From Talaromyces rugulosus (taxonomy: Eukaryota; Ascomycota; Eurotiomycetes; Eurotiales; Trichocomaceae), in assembly GCF_013368755.1 (NCBI RefSeq), contig NC_049565.1, positions 4,216,001-4,280,000 on the forward strand: a DNA stretch of 64,000 bases, in the 5' to 3' direction. The stretch's first letter is position 1. Each line of letters begins with the position of its first letter. Positions 32,967 to 44,793 of the stretch are shown here, piece by piece. Under the pieces are notes generated by a model. It ran no database searches, was not told where the DNA came from, and saw nothing but the letters and a program-made list of their open reading frames with translations. Position numbers and translations under genes: made by a program.

Positions 32967-35900
32967 CAAATAATAATAATCAAATTAATAAATTAAGATA
33001 TTCCTAGCAGCCCACCTTCTCTCGGTAACGCATCCCGTATTGTCAGGTACGGTATGGGCCAAGCCCCACCGGTCAGCCAACAGCGTTTTGCGCGCCCACG
33101 GATCGTTTCAAGTCATGACGCAAGGACTTTCTCAGCCTTACTCTTTGCCATCAATTTTTCGTATTCAGGAAAAGTATCCTCTTATCTGCTCAATTGAGTA
33201 ATTCATTCATTCACGAAAAATGGAACCCACTCGTTGATAAAGATGAAAACACGGCGATCTTCCGATCCCCTTTTCTTGCACAGAATACGGCCTAACTTGT
33301 TTCTTTAGCAGATCCACCCGCATCGACACGCCAGCTGAAACGCGATCAGGGTCGCACAGCGTTAGCTTGTTAGTATTACTCCGTAGCAGACTAGTAGTCC
33401 TGTGCCTTTTGACACTTTATTCTGTGTGTGTGTGCTGAGCCAGGCGAGGTTTCCTGCAGTGGACCGCAGCGATGAGCAAGCTGCTTATGCAATGTAACAA
33501 ATCGTGATGCACGCGTTGCCCGAAATAGCCAATAGAAACGCCACATGAGATAAGACAAGCGAGGTTAAACAGGCATAAAGAGGCAGGGTTTATGGTTTAT
33601 AAGCTGTAATACGTGCGGAGTATAAATGGTTCAAATGTTACAGTCCTGCAGTAGCATTAATTATTCTTCCCGTAGTAGTTGTCTAGAAGAGGGACGTCTG
33701 GAGTGTCCGCAACAAGTGACAGTCCACAAAAGGGGCACGTTGGCGATTACATCTTTTCGACTTTATCAGCAAAAATAGTATTAATAATAACTTGGCGGTC
33801 AACGGTTTCCTGTTTAACATAAAAGTTAGCAAGTACGTAGTACAACAACCATCGCCCATTTTGGTGATTCTTTCCGCCCCACTGAGTCGGAGTCGTTGAG
33901 TCACGATTCTTCTAATTATTGTGGGCTGCATTTATTATTACAGAGTTTGCCTTGCAGCCACAACTCTTTTTCAGCCCTTTTGTTCTGGAATAATTTTTTC
34001 AATAAAAATCAGGCCCACCAGTCCCAACAACGTGGGCGGCAGCCCATGCCGGTGATAATCCGAACCAGTCTTTTTCAGTTTCTCTACTCTGTGCGCGTCA
34101 TTGACTCTTGACTCATCATTCGACGGTTGACTCATCAAACTCTCAAAAACTAGTAGTTGTATTCGGGGCAATGGAGGAGTAACATTAGGCGGTTAGTCGG
34201 TTTTCTCGGAAATGATCCTTGTCGGTTGACTCGGTTGTCGGCAGCATAAGATACCTAGTACGTAGTTACGTACTTGCCACTCTGTACTCACCAGTATTAA
34301 ATTTCTATAGATATTTAAATATTATGTGAATAAATAAATAAATAAGCATATCTATCTATCTGTCTCTCCCTCTTTCTCTCTCTATTAAATAAGAATAAAT
34401 ATATATCCCTACAGCATCACCAGATGAAAGGTCAACTGGTATTCAACTGTATCGGCAGGTACCGTACCGTAACACCACGGCTCCGATCCGTGCGACGTAG
34501 GGCCGAAATTCCTTCGTTCATCCTCCTCGTCTCCGCACTCCACCATCTGCTTTGGATCTGTGGAACGACTGTGGGTTTTTATTTTTAAGATTATACTACG
34601 TACTCTGTATGTAACGTCGATTTTTTTCCTCAACAATTTTTTTTTTGTTTTAACTTTGTTTGCCGGCTCGGAATCAGGCATGGAATATCAGGTACCAGGA
34701 ACATGATCAATTTTAAAAATTTCAAATGAAAGAATGTTTCATCATGTGTCCACTTTGGTTATTTCCAGGAAATTGACTTGTATTCTTTCCTAATACCAGT
34801 ACGTAGTATTAAAATACTCCGGAGCACAAATGCCCACAAAAATACTGGCATTAGTCAGTGTGGCTTGTCTGATTTTTTTTCTAGAAGGCTACCCGTGGCG
34901 GAACCCACTAGTCACTAGCCGTATTTACCGCCCGCGTAACCCTGTAAGTATTTGTCAATCCCAGCCTACTGGCTCAAGCGCTCAGCCTCTCTTTCTTTCT
35001 CTCCCTCTTTTTGCACTGCCACAGTAGTGAATAATAAGCTTACACACTAACTACTTGCATTTCCAGCTGAACGGTTCAGCTAATGAGTAAGGGTGTATTC
35101 CGGAGGTCGCCTATGTCGACTGGGATTTTTTATTGGCTATCGCTATATTCCACTAGGTTTCGAGAAGCATTCAATGAATAGTCTACTCTGTGTTGGGAAA
35201 ACCAACACCGTAATACCCCGTACACCCGCTTCGAATATGGTATTCGTTAGAAGTAAGAATCTGTGGGGTAGCCCCAAATACACGTAACATAACAGGTGGC
35301 TTTTTGAGTACAATAATTCGTCTGAATCCGAGCGAAGATTTCAATGTCTCCTTTGACACGCTCGTTCGTTGCTACGGCCGTGAGTCCAACTTGATAACGA
35401 ATACCAGCTGGACAGACGAGCCGGCCGCCATTTATCCAGATGCGCATATCGTCATGAAGCTTCTTCCGACTACACAGACTTTCCAAAGGCGTCTTTCAGC
35501 GGGATAGGGAATCCAGTCGGCTTTGATACAAATTCCACAGCCGTGTCCATTCTGAACACCTTTGTTCGCCCGGTCGTAGTCACTATGCACATAATATCAT
35601 CAGTTATAAAGCCGAGGCAGACATAGCAGGGTTTCATTTCTTACGTTCGCTGAGAAAAACGGGCAATTGACGAGCTCGACGACGATCCTCAGTACTACAT
35701 TTTGTAGTACCAGAGAGGAACGTTCCCAGAACATGTGGGAGAAGAGTAATTTGAGCCATGGGAGGTTAAATCCCAGCCAATCTGTGATCATCTCGATGAA
35801 ATTTTGGTAAACAGAATATAACTCTCTTCACGCATGTAGATGTGACGAAAGAAAAAAGAAGCATCAATAGCCTCTAATTGTTTAGCTTCCGTATCATCCT

Positions 35901-38900
35901 TGATGTGATTTTCATTGTCGTAAATATTCCGAAATCTTCAAGTATAACCACAACCACGAACCCTGAATGGCAGTACGCGAGAAACAATTCCCGCGCCGTG
36001 GGAGTCGCGTGGAGAATTCTCCCGAGTCAGGAGACAACCAGCGTATTTGTGGTGTTTGTGATGTGGTAAGCAACTCGAGACGAGGATAAATACTGAGGCA
36101 CAAGTCTAGGCACAGGTATATTCCCTTGAACTCTTCTGTCGGTTTCTTCATGAGCGGCCGGCATGGCGTAGTACTATTCAACTATTAGCAGATATCATCA
36201 ACCTAGTTGATGGGGTCATACACTAGCTTTTCCCGCCGCGCTTGGGCTGTCCAAACAATTTTTGCGCGTGTTATTGGTCCTAAAGGAGCAATAAAGGTAT
36301 CAACTGTGGAAGTAAAGTGTTAGCTGGTATATACACCATTAATTCAGGACGGTAAGTTTCGATAGGAAAGAGAAAAGAAAAAAGAAGACTCACCTTTTCA
36401 CACATATGGTGCTGTCAAGACCGGAACAGCAGAGAAACATGCTCCCGTTGTCCTGCTTGGGGTAGGAGGAGCAGTCATTGCACAGGAGAAGACAACCTAA
36501 CCCCTTGTCGGGAAGTCGTTGGAACACTCCGTGTTAATCCAAGAGTTCTGCTTCGACAGACCCTGGAAGCTGAGATTGCCAAGGGGTATTCTTGCTGAAA
36601 AAGTTTGCTGCATTTCTTCGATTTCCAACCGAGTCATGTCGAGAAGTATTTTCCGTTTTTGTGTAAAAGTCTCGACACATTCAACGCCCAGTCATCAGTG
36701 TGTAAAACACTCGGAGGTAGCGATGATAAAAAGCCATTGCTTCGTCTTCCAGCGATGACTCTGGGTGAAAAGCAGGCATAACCTCAAGTCTAATGACTAG
36801 GATTATGCATCAAGATTTATGACGAGGGGGAGGAGAAGAAGGAGAAGAAAACCGCCGCTTATAAGCTAGAGCTCAGACTTCTACCAGATTCTTCTGGGAA
36901 CCATATACTAATGGAAAATTTTGCAACACCGCTGCAGGTGACGAATCCTACAGGTTTCTATCTAACCGATTCCTACCTTGAATCTATATTGACTATCCAA
37001 TGGGTACTCCTCGCCTGGTTGCTGCCCCATACTGAACCTGGTCCGGTGTTTGCCCGATGTCGCATGTGCCCACCTAGACATCAAAATTTCCTATTCGGGC
37101 ACCGCATCACGTCCAAAGTCTTTGTTATAAAATATTGATATGCATGTCGGCCCCTTCTGAAAAGGACCGCCTCGTCACGCCGACAAGCTCCACTCTATAG
37201 TCTCCAATAATGGGCGGTTAGATAGTCTCGGTGTGCAGGGTTGTGGCAAGGGTATATGAAAATATGACATCCGAAACCGGTAGGCTTGATTTCCTCTCTG
37301 TGTACATAAAAATAAATTGTGCTTGTTCATTTAATATACGCAGGATATATAAGGGGTATTTAGGGCTAGGATTAGGGTTAGGTAAGCCCTAGCCAACCCT
37401 GCAAACTCCGGATAAACGAGGCTGAAGTAAAGGTCTGTTGGTAAATAAAAAGTACGTAAATAGTACCACCATCGTCTAATTCAGCGTCGCATGACAGCGA
37501 AACATTCTTGAGAACTTTCCTATCTGGGAAAAACAAATAATCAGCCACACGTACCAAAGTACGGTACCGTATTATTATCAGTTCGAAATCGATCCACTCG
37601 TCTCGTACGGTAAACGCCCATAGCAAACTCAATCAGAGAAGAAAAAAAACGGCACGCGGAAACTCGCGGGTTGTAATAATAATAATTAAACTAAATGGGC
37701 GTTGTCGATCCACTGTTTCACTCGTAGTCCCGCTTATTAATTTTTACCCCTTTTTTGTCTTTCCTGTTTTGATCTTCTTCTCCCACATGGCAAATACTAA
37801 CAACTGATTTGCAAGAGCACTGACGTCGACGACCTTTTTTTTTTTTTTTTCACCCGGGTGGTCCGACCGACCGCCTATTACTCGATTTGGATAATACTGT
37901 TGCTGACTTTACTGAGTCGGTACTAGTAGTACATCCCACTATCAGGCGATCATGCACCCCCCTATCTTGTGTTGGACTTTTGTACGATTTGAGGCCCCGG
38001 CATTATACACTTGTAACCCCGTACGAAGTACACGGATATTGTTCGAGTAACCGACAAACCATCTCGTAATCCTCTATCGTAATCAATCTAGCGGTGACCC
38101 GAGTAACCCGCCTTTACAAGTCATGATTGGGCCGATTGGCGGGCGATCCCTGTTTGAGCCTTTGAGGATGTTTAAACTATTTTAGTTATTTTTTGCCACG
38201 TGAGAATAAGGGGGTGCACGGCCGTTTTGGTCTTGTGATGATGATGATTATTTTTGCTGCCTTGTATTATTATTACTATGTATTTTAATTTATCCGTACG
38301 TGTTTTATGATGGATTGATTCAACAATAATATCCGATCAGACCGAGGCACAGCCGAATACCTGTAGACGTGACGACTGCACGTGTCAGGAGTAAATCAAC
38401 CACAACAAGGCTGCGGAGTTTATAGGCGGTGACGCATGGGCCTCGATCAGCGAGCCACAGCTTGTTGTCTAATATGACCATCACTCTCTTTTCTCTTGGC
38501 ACTGGTGATAAAACCCCCACAGTATCAATGGTAATATACCGGATACAAAGCATGGTCACTCAAAAGACGAGGTGGCCTCACGAGACTAATGTATTTGTGC
38601 TTCTTCATGCATATGAACGGCGCTAAAGGGGTGTGACACAGACAGTGACTGGCTAGTTAGTTGATCAATACAGAGTACACTGCCTGACAACATCACTATT
38701 GTATCTTCGTGTTTGCCCCTCATGTTTGTCGGTTGCCGTATTATACGGTGTATGCGAACCGTCATCTGGCAGACAAATGGTGTCACAGTCCGGTGCTGAT
38801 ACTGGTTGGCGCAAACGTCAATGCCATTGCATAAGGCCATGCCATGTCATGCATGCTAACGGCTGGGATCAGACGGGATCGTCAATATCACATATTATCA

Positions 38901-38987
38901 TCGACACTGGCACACCAGATCGAGCTTTGACTCCACATCATCCCGTCAAGGTCTGACAATTGAACATGACAAATAGGTACCCCGTAA
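32334..38987. other. Gene-poor stretch of about 6.6 kb
   Basis: All open frames here are short, use poor codons and resemble nothing I know. Contents seen: poly(A) of 29 at 32936-32964, GTA repeats near 32795-32815, a (T)n tract near 37838-37850, telomere-like TTAGGG units at 37359-37382, several TACGTA palindromes. The base composition is balanced, unlike the RIP-like blocks, so it could hold non-coding transcripts or long regulatory sequence. Confidence 0.5.
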
Positions 38988-39718
38988 TCAGTCTTCGTCA
39001 AGATCCGCTTGTACTTGCGTCCCTATCCATTCCTCCATTAACGCCTGTCCCGATCCCGTGGAAGCCGCCGTAGCCGATACGGCCTTGGTCCCTTTGCGGG
39101 TGACGAGCAGACAGAGAACCCATCCCCAGATGCTGAATCCTTCGTAAGTAGTCGTGAGCCGAAACTTTTTATCTTCTGTGTCTTCGCCATCATCATTATG
39201 TTCTGCCTCGTCCACCTCTTCAGTCGCCGTGGGTATATTGCTCATCGGAACATCCGTCTCGTCATCGCTCTCGACTAGGATCTCGTCGTGCGTGTTTGTT
39301 TCAATGAGCTTGTTCGAGTTGCTTGTAGTTCTCTCTTTCTTTTTAAACGTTTTCTGTTTCGTCAAAAGAGAATGCCGCGTTCCCGACTCGCGGAGAAAGA
39401 TGGCGACTTCGAAATCATCTACCAAAAAACAAACTTCATCAGTTCACTCCACTTTATGTTGATTTCCAATGAATAAAACACACCCTCCACTAGAACATCC
39501 TTCACCGGGTTACTCTTCTTCTTCGCCAACGCACGCTCATTCTCCTCACGGAGCTTCGGTAGCACCAACGGCTTGATCGTCTCAAAGATTCGCGGCAAGA
39601 CTGCGTTATCGCGTGAAGAATCTAACAGCCATCGTGTGTCGGACGGGTTCTCGAGGAATATTCGACATTCCAAGACGGAGTATTTGCTGATTCGTAGATA
39701 TCGCCGGATCGGAGCCAT
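38988..39718 (-). CDS. Conserved fungal protein of unknown function
   Basis: Two exons (39484-39718, 38988-39418) join in phase (GAG-G|AT) to 221 residues. The N-terminal half (MAPIRRYLRISKYSVLECRI, NPSDTRWLL, VLPRIFETIKPLVLPKLREE) has the regular charged/hydrophobic pattern of a folded domain and seems familiar from other filamentous fungi without an assigned role. The second half is an acidic, low-complexity tail with KKKER-type basic patches, suggesting a nuclear protein. It is upstream of thymidylate synthase in the same direction. I do not propose a function. Confidence 0.75.
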
Positions 39719-39987
39719 TCTCGTGGTTCTGCGGTAGGTTTGTAGGTTTCAAAAAGGTTGGTGATGTATGACGTAACACGTGATGCTAGTCACATGACTC
39801 GATTTGTTGACATGATATTGTCCAGCGTATCAAGCCATCGATTACCATCCAATTGCGTAAATCATGAATATAATAAACAGTTTACAAAGAACAACATGTA
39901 ATCTTGTACGTTAATTAGAGACTGCACCTCGCCAATATAGAAAATATACATCTCATAAGTCTAAACTACGTATTAACTGGATATAAT

Positions 39988-41027
39988 TCATACAGACATT
40001 TTCATTGGAATAGACTTGTGCGGGTCATATCCATTGATCACAAAATCCTCCGGCTTCCAGCCATCGATGCTGCCTCCCTGCTCTCGCGTGATTTCCAAGT
40101 CAGGAAAGCTGCGCGGCTCGCGTTCCAGCTGTGTCTTGAGCGCATCGACGTGATCAACGTAGACGTGTGCATCGCCCATGACATGAGTTAAGCTCCCTGG
40201 CACGAGCTCACATACATGCGCGATCATGTGTGTCAACAAGGCGTAGCTTGCAATGTTGAAAGGAACGCCGAGGCCCATATCACAAGACCTCTGGTATAGT
40301 TGGCAGTGCAAATGGCCCTTTGGCTTGTTGTTTTCATCCCCATTCTGTACGGATCCTTTTTGTCTCGGATACGACACATAAAACTGGGCAAACATGTGGC
40401 AAGGCGGCAAAACCATCTTGGTCAGATCCCGTGGATTCCAGGCACTCAGGATCAGCCTACGGTCAAACGGATTCGTTCGTAGTTTATGAATAATATTGGC
40501 GAGTTGATCGACGCCCTGCCCCGTGTAATCGGTCTGGGCATCCACATACTCGGCGCCGAAATGCCGCCACTGGAATCCATACACAGGACCCAAGTCGCCG
40601 ACAGCCCGGTCTGTGAGGCCTAGGTTATCGAGGAATTCGCGCGACCCGTTGCCATCCCAGATCTTGACTCCAACGTCGCTTAATGAAAGAGACGACGTGT
40701 CTCCTTTAATGAACCATAGTAGTTCGGCAATTATGGCGCGGTGGAAAACTCGCTTTGTGGTCAATAATGGTAGAATAGGGCGGCCGTCGGTATTCAGAGA
40801 AAACTTCAGCGGCCGCGGGGCGAATATCGAGTATGTGCCCGTGCCAGTTCTGGAGATAATTGAAAGTTGTCAGAAAATTGCATCAACGCGTCAAGTGCTT
40901 TTGCGCGTTCGCGACTGACTTACCGGTCTGGTCGGTGCTCTCCCTGGTCTAGAATCTCGCGCACGAGGTCGAGGTACTGATGCTCCTCATGGTTCGAAGC
41001 AGTCTTTTCGCTGATCGATGTAGACAT
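39988..41027 (-). CDS. Thymidylate synthase
   Basis: Two exons (40924-41027, 39988-40849) encode 321 residues. Every hallmark of ThyA-type thymidylate synthase is present: RPDRTGTGT at the N-terminus, [24 protein letters not shown], the active-site loop [12 protein letters not shown] with the nucleophilic Cys, [18 protein letters not shown], and [14 protein letters not shown]. It makes dTMP from dUMP using methylenetetrahydrofolate. A fungal-type insert ([18 protein letters not shown]) precedes the [10 protein letters not shown] strand. The intron join CG|A restores the conserved Arg. Housekeeping gene, apparently intact. Confidence 0.97.
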
Positions 41028-41492
41028 TATGTGGCCTTGAATTGTTTGTTCAACAATCAAGTTTTAATGAGTTACGCGACCTTAATCACCCCCGCGTAGA
41101 CGGAATAACATTCTGCCGCGGACGCGTCTGTTTTCACGTGATTTGCTCTACAATATTTATTATCTATGTTCAACATACCAATTATTATTAATCCATCTCC
41201 TATGAAGAGTTCAATGTTGAGTTTGTTTGTTGATGGCGTATGGAAGCATTTCGGGCTAGGATATACATTAAAGCATATGCATGTAAAAATTCCGTCCTTG
41301 TCATCCTTGTCATCCCTACCTGACCTTTCTTCACAGTTCAAAGCCGTATTAAAAACTGAATAAAATTCAAAGACCTTCTGTATTGGTTTGGAGGAGACCA
41401 ACAAAAAAACAAATTTCTGCTGGGGCATCAAATGATCTCTTCTTCGGCCAATAAATTAGAAAGCCAAGCACTAACACAAAAACCAATACATA
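41028..41492. other. Intergenic spacer
   Basis: AT-rich, no gene seen. Confidence 0.3.
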
Positions 41493-41765
41493 CTAACATT
41501 CATGTAATTGAATTTTTGCCAATGTTTTATCTCCTTTCATGAGGAAAAGTGTGGCCGTCTCTTCTATCTCTTGGTGGCTATCGCTTGCCTTGGGAAGGTC
41601 TTGAACCGAGACGGAAAACATATCGCTTCCTTCTTGGTCGGATTTTGTTATGCTGGCTGGGACAAAAGCACCTGGGGGATCGAAGGATACAACAGCGTTG
41701 GTGGAAGTGGCAAACACATCCTTTGCAGATAAGGACTGTGGTAAGTTGAAGTGGAAAGTCGCCAT
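41493..41765 (-). CDS. Small hypothetical protein (90 aa)
   Basis: Single-exon frame from ATG 41765. The sequence (MATFHFNLPQSLSAKDVFAT, VVSFDPPGAFVPASIT, TLFLMKGDKTLAKIQLHEC) has alternating beta-strand character and no signal peptide, and reads as a small soluble protein. I do not recognise a family. The next gene upstream on the same strand (42186-42596) is also small and unknown; the two may be a tandem of lineage-specific genes. Confidence 0.5.
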   Translation of the reverse strand: MATFHFNLPQSLSAKDVFATSTNAVVSFDPPGAFVPASITKSDQEGSDMFSVSVQDLPKASDSHQEIEETATLFLMKGDKTLAKIQLHEC

Positions 41766-42185
41766 GATTCAAGTTATTGCAAATTACCAATCTCTTGCGA
41801 GTGATATGAAAACAAATCAACTATTTTCAACGGTTCGTGGGCAAGTGCAAACTTTATATCCCCCCGCGTTTAGATCAGATACAGAACACGCTTGGAAACT
41901 CAATTTTGTCATAGGCACCAAGGTTGCATTGGTTATTATGGAACGCGGATCATTCGGCGCTGCTGCCTAGAATGCTATAGTACAAGGAGGAACATAGTCC
42001 ATGTCAAATGCATATGTGCGATAATTAATCTGCCCCAATACATCAATTGATGTCTTGAAGCTTGACATGCAATGATTTCTAGAATGTTAAGTCATGAATT
42101 TAGAGAAAACTCCGACACATAAGATAGTTAATCCATTATCTACTGTTAACTTACCTAGCATTCAATGCTCTCTCTAGCTCTCAGA

Positions 42186-42596
42186 TTATTGAGACTGCTG
42201 GCGCAGTTCAAGCATTACATTTATATCTTTCCCAACAAACCCTCCGAAAGCTTCTTCTTCTTCCTCCTTATAATCATACCGTGCGACATCTCCTACGTCC
42301 AAATTCATACCAATAGTAGCAGCAGTATCGGTTCCGCAGCGGAAAATATCAACTTGGGAACCCGTGGCACCGGGCATATCCATATCCAAGCCCAGTCCAC
42401 AATCTAGATGCACACCGAGTAGGCCCTTGTTTTTGAAATCGGCATTATCAGCGACAATGAAATACAGGGGATGAATTTCTTTGTGCAAGTCTCGAAGAGA
42501 TAGATGATGGTTGTAGATATCCACCAGCCTTTTGCCGTGAAAATTGGGCGCCGGTACCCTGATACATGCGTTTTGTATATAGTTGTCGACACTCAT
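42186..42596 (-). CDS. Hypothetical protein (136 aa)
   Basis: Single exon from ATG 42596. It contains a well-formed globular segment (RLVDIYNHHLSLRDLHKEIH, PLYFIVADNADFKNKGLLGV, LGLDMDMPGATGSQVDIFRC) followed by an acidic EEEEEAF stretch near the C-terminus. Codon use and composition look genuine. No catalytic motif and no known family are evident to me; the neighbours give no hint. Confidence 0.55.
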   Translation of the reverse strand: MSVDNYIQNACIRVPAPNFHGKRLVDIYNHHLSLRDLHKEIHPLYFIVADNADFKNKGLLGVHLDCGLGLDMDMPGATGSQVDIFRCGTDTAATIGMNLDVGDVARYDYKEEEEEAFGGFVGKDINVMLELRQQSQ

Positions 42597-43365
42597 GACG
42601 GCATCACATAGAACCTGCCATTTCTCTTCGGATAATTCGATGAGCGAATATATGGGGTATTTGTATTTGTATTGTGGGTTTAATGCTGACAGGTGTCTTT
42701 CATTATTCGGCGCCTTTCAGGCAGATTATACTAGTCGCTCATTTCGATTTTTGATTTGCGAAACAACAGAGAGGTAGAGCAACTTTCAAGTTGTAAATAC
42801 TCGATATCTAAAGGGTAAATCTGTCTAATGGAATTATGACTAATCAGGCTCATAAATACTTTGCGCGTTATATGATGTATATTGGCTTTCTTTCTTTCGT
42901 TCTTGTTTCTTTTTCGCATTATACGAACACTGCATCGAATATTAGGAACATTCGAGCCAATCCTAAGTTAAGTAAGACATTTACATACATAGCCTGGCCG
43001 CAAGAACCATTTTGCACCCCAGATCATAGGCCTCCATGTTCAGCGTCAAGTCCACAGGTGTTTACTAGTTGACATTCCTGAATACATACTGTATGTCACA
43101 TATGCCTTGGGCCTCAATTTCATCACTGGTGATAGAGGTGGGGTAAACAGACATACGATGCAAACAATTAATACGGGCATATAACATAGCCGATTGATAT
43201 TACTGGTGGAAAGTGACTGGAGGGGGCTGACAGAATACGAGAAAAGAGATGATCCGTTGCTGCCTACGGACTGCATACTTTTGGGATATGGGTTGAAAAT
43301 GCCCTTGACTTCTCCATAGATAACAAGCCGTCAACTATTGTTCGATTGATATCCCTAATCTAAAG
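42597..43365. other. Intergenic spacer
   Basis: About 770 bp, AT-rich, probably promoter of the hydrolase at 43366. No gene supported. Confidence 0.3.
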
Positions 43366-44575
43366 ATGAAAGCTTTGAATGCTGAATGGGGCTCATTCAT
43401 TACACAAAATCCCGAGACACGCCATGATGATGATCAACGGAACAGAGACTTCTACGACTCTCCGGCTGGTCATAAACTAATTACGGAAGTACTGACTACA
43501 GATAAAACTGTCCTAGCAAGTCAGGGTGAGCACAACATTCCCATTCGAATATACACCGCGAAGGCATCGGAATTCTCGCATGGAGTTGTGATCTTCTTCC
43601 ATTCTGGTGGATTTACGGGTGGGTCCCTAGAAACTGAAGATGGTATGTTTAAGACATGGTTCAATATTTTTGACGGATAGATTGATCTCAAACCGCTTGG
43701 TGAACATTTGAACTAAAGATAAATAGTCTCGTGCCGACATATGGCTCTTTCCGGGCCGCTCACTGTCCTGAGTGTCGATTACCGAATTAGCCCGGCATAT
43801 GTATACCCCGTTCCAGTCAATGATGCTTGGGATGCATTTCAGTATATAGTTACCAATCTCTCGAGCTTGGTAACCAATCTCGCCCCCGGAATGGTTAAGT
43901 TAGTTGTAAGCGGGACCTCTTCAGGTGGACAACTCGCGGCTATAGTCTCTCAACGTGCGCAAACCTGGATGAAAAAAAATATTTCTTGTGAAAAGATTAC
44001 CATGAGCGGGGTCCTGCTCAGAGCGCCAGTGACTGTACGTGGGGCGGATTCAAGTTTTATTCCTCCTCGGTTTAGAGATATGCATAAATCGTGGTGTGCT
44101 GAATTGGAGACAACTCTCCTCAAGAGACAGGAGATGGAATGGAATCATGGTATGCATTATTTTAATTTTCACTGTCTTGCCTTCGCAAACGCTCTTCTAC
44201 TGAATCCTTTTTTTTAGATGCACTTGGAGTTCCTCATAACGAGAGAAACAATCCATACGCGTATCCATTATGGGGCCAGTTTCATGGATTGCCCAAGACA
44301 TACATTCAAATCTGTGACGTGGACATCCTACGGGATGATGCCGTGTGCTACGCGCAAGCCTTACGAGATGCCGGGGTAGAAGTACAAGAGTCATTGTATA
44401 CGGTATGCATTCTATAGCGAAGCGCTTAGAGAATTGATTTTGGTTGCTAACAAGTTTAAATATACAGGACCTTCCGCATATTTTCTGGGTTTATGCTCAG
44501 CATTTGGATGTATCAAAGAAGGCTCAAGGAGACTGTGTGCAAGGTTTGAACTGGCTATTAGCATCCACTGGATAA
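43366..44575 (+). CDS. Alpha/beta hydrolase, HSL-like esterase (abhydrolase_3)
   Basis: Four exons (43366-43642, 43727-44149, 44218-44402, 44468-44575) encode 330 residues. The oxyanion-hole motif is HSGGFTGGS (HGGG variant). The nucleophile elbow is [12 protein letters not shown] (GxSxG). The acid lies in [10 protein letters not shown] and the base in [29 protein letters not shown] is the standard strand before the elbow. All four introns keep phase. It should hydrolyse small carboxylic esters or lactones in the cytosol; no signal peptide is seen. It is convergent with a CocE-type hydrolase and may belong to the catabolic cluster on its right. Confidence 0.88.
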
Positions 44576-44793
44576 CCCTTTTTATTTTTTCCTCTTTTTT
44601 TGTGCAACATTGGGCTTTTTGAGTGCATCAGTCGAGGGGAGAGACTGAGTGTTAATACTCTTTCTAAGGCCAAAGACTGGTGTGTCACCATTTCCTACAA
44701 AAATAACAATGTATTCATTCTTAATCCTTACACCCAGACTCATTCTGAATCACCCCCATTGCTTGCCCTATCCCACATCTGTTGTCATGTTAT

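Noticed and set aside
31506..33000. Tandem arrays as a CRISPR or satellite
   Set aside because: Only trinucleotide and mononucleotide microsatellites, no spaced repeats.
31550..38300. Recurrent TACGTA palindromes as regulatory sites
   Set aside because: About eight sites in this region is not far above chance for a palindromic hexamer, and they have no consistent spacing or partner gene.
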